Assembly: GCA_017959195.1 (NCBI GenBank)
Contig: JAGDBE010000213.1
Span: 1-5,613, forward strand
Length of the DNA: 5,613 nucleotides
From: Clostridia bacterium
Lineage (GTDB): Bacteria > Bacillota > Clostridia > Oscillospirales > CAG-382
Reading direction: 5' to 3'
In this document: positions 5,512-5,613 of the stretch, in pieces
How positions within the stretch are numbered: position 1 is the stretch's first letter
Layout: the number at the start of each line of letters is the position of its first letter
Notes under the pieces: model-generated
Databases searched by the model: none
Seen by the model: only the letters and a program-made list of their open reading frames with translations
Told to the model about the DNA's origin: nothing
Position numbers and translations under genes: made by a program

Positions 5512-5545
5512 AGTTTAGCATAAAGGAAAAGCAAAAAGAGTCGAA
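5512..5545 (-). promoter_or_regulatory. Candidate spoIIE promoter with a Spo0A-box-like site
   Basis: On the minus strand, TGCTAAACT (5520-5512) is an extended -10 element with TAAACT matching four of six consensus bases. No good -35 hexamer stands 17 bases upstream. Instead TTCGACT lies 21 bases upstream; its plus-strand reading AGTCGAA (5539-5545) matches the Spo0A box TGTCGAA at six of seven positions. In Bacillus subtilis spoIIE is a Spo0A-activated promoter with unusually wide spacing, which makes the arrangement suggestive. A single 6/7 match can occur by chance. Confidence 0.3.
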
Positions 5546-5613
5546 AGAAGAAACAAAATATCGTTCACAAAATGTTTTCAAAATAATCAAAATATCTCTT
5601 GCAAAACGCAAAA

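Overview
The window looks like chromosome from a spore-forming, low-to-mid GC member of the Clostridia (Bacillota). Three things suggest this: the conserved ylxM-ffh-rpsP-khpA gene order, a full-length sporulation phosphatase SpoIIE, and strong AAGGAGG-type ribosome binding sites with heavy use of AGA, ATA and AAA codons. An Oscillospiraceae/Ruminococcaceae-like lineage is my guess from the style of the intergenic repeats; the sequence does not prove it.

Layout. Bases 1-648 hold no credible gene. They carry a cluster of perfect or near-perfect palindromic hairpins (six, one cut by the left edge), most of them next to a short box reading GCTCTCTTTGG or a variant. The stems differ from copy to copy yet remain self-complementary. 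A consensus sigma-A promoter (TTGACA, 17 bp, TATAAT; 649-677) follows at once and drives a compact plus-strand operon: ylxM (728-1057), ffh (1072-2436), rpsP (2502-2744) and khpA (2796-3038). A short inverted repeat lies at the predicted 5' end of this transcript. A hairpin with A and T tracts at 3037-3073 ends the operon and also serves the converging minus-strand gene spoIIE (3072-5456). Bases 5457-5613 are the spoIIE leader, with a good ribosome binding site, a weak extended -10 element and one 6/7 match to the Spo0A box.

How the genes fit together. ffh encodes the SRP GTPase that delivers membrane and secreted proteins; ylxM encodes its small helix-turn-helix neighbour; rpsP encodes ribosomal protein S16; khpA encodes a small KH-domain RNA-binding protein. 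They form a translation and protein-targeting operon. In many Firmicutes this cluster continues into rimM-trmD-rplS and is preceded by ftsY; here it is cut short at both ends. SpoIIE is a separate sporulation gene that activates sigma F in the forespore.

The coding genes are ordinary. I did not find a new biological system. The most unusual part is the hairpin repeat cluster upstream of ylxM; the Cys cluster in SpoIIE and the promoter-proximal inverted repeat are lesser leads.
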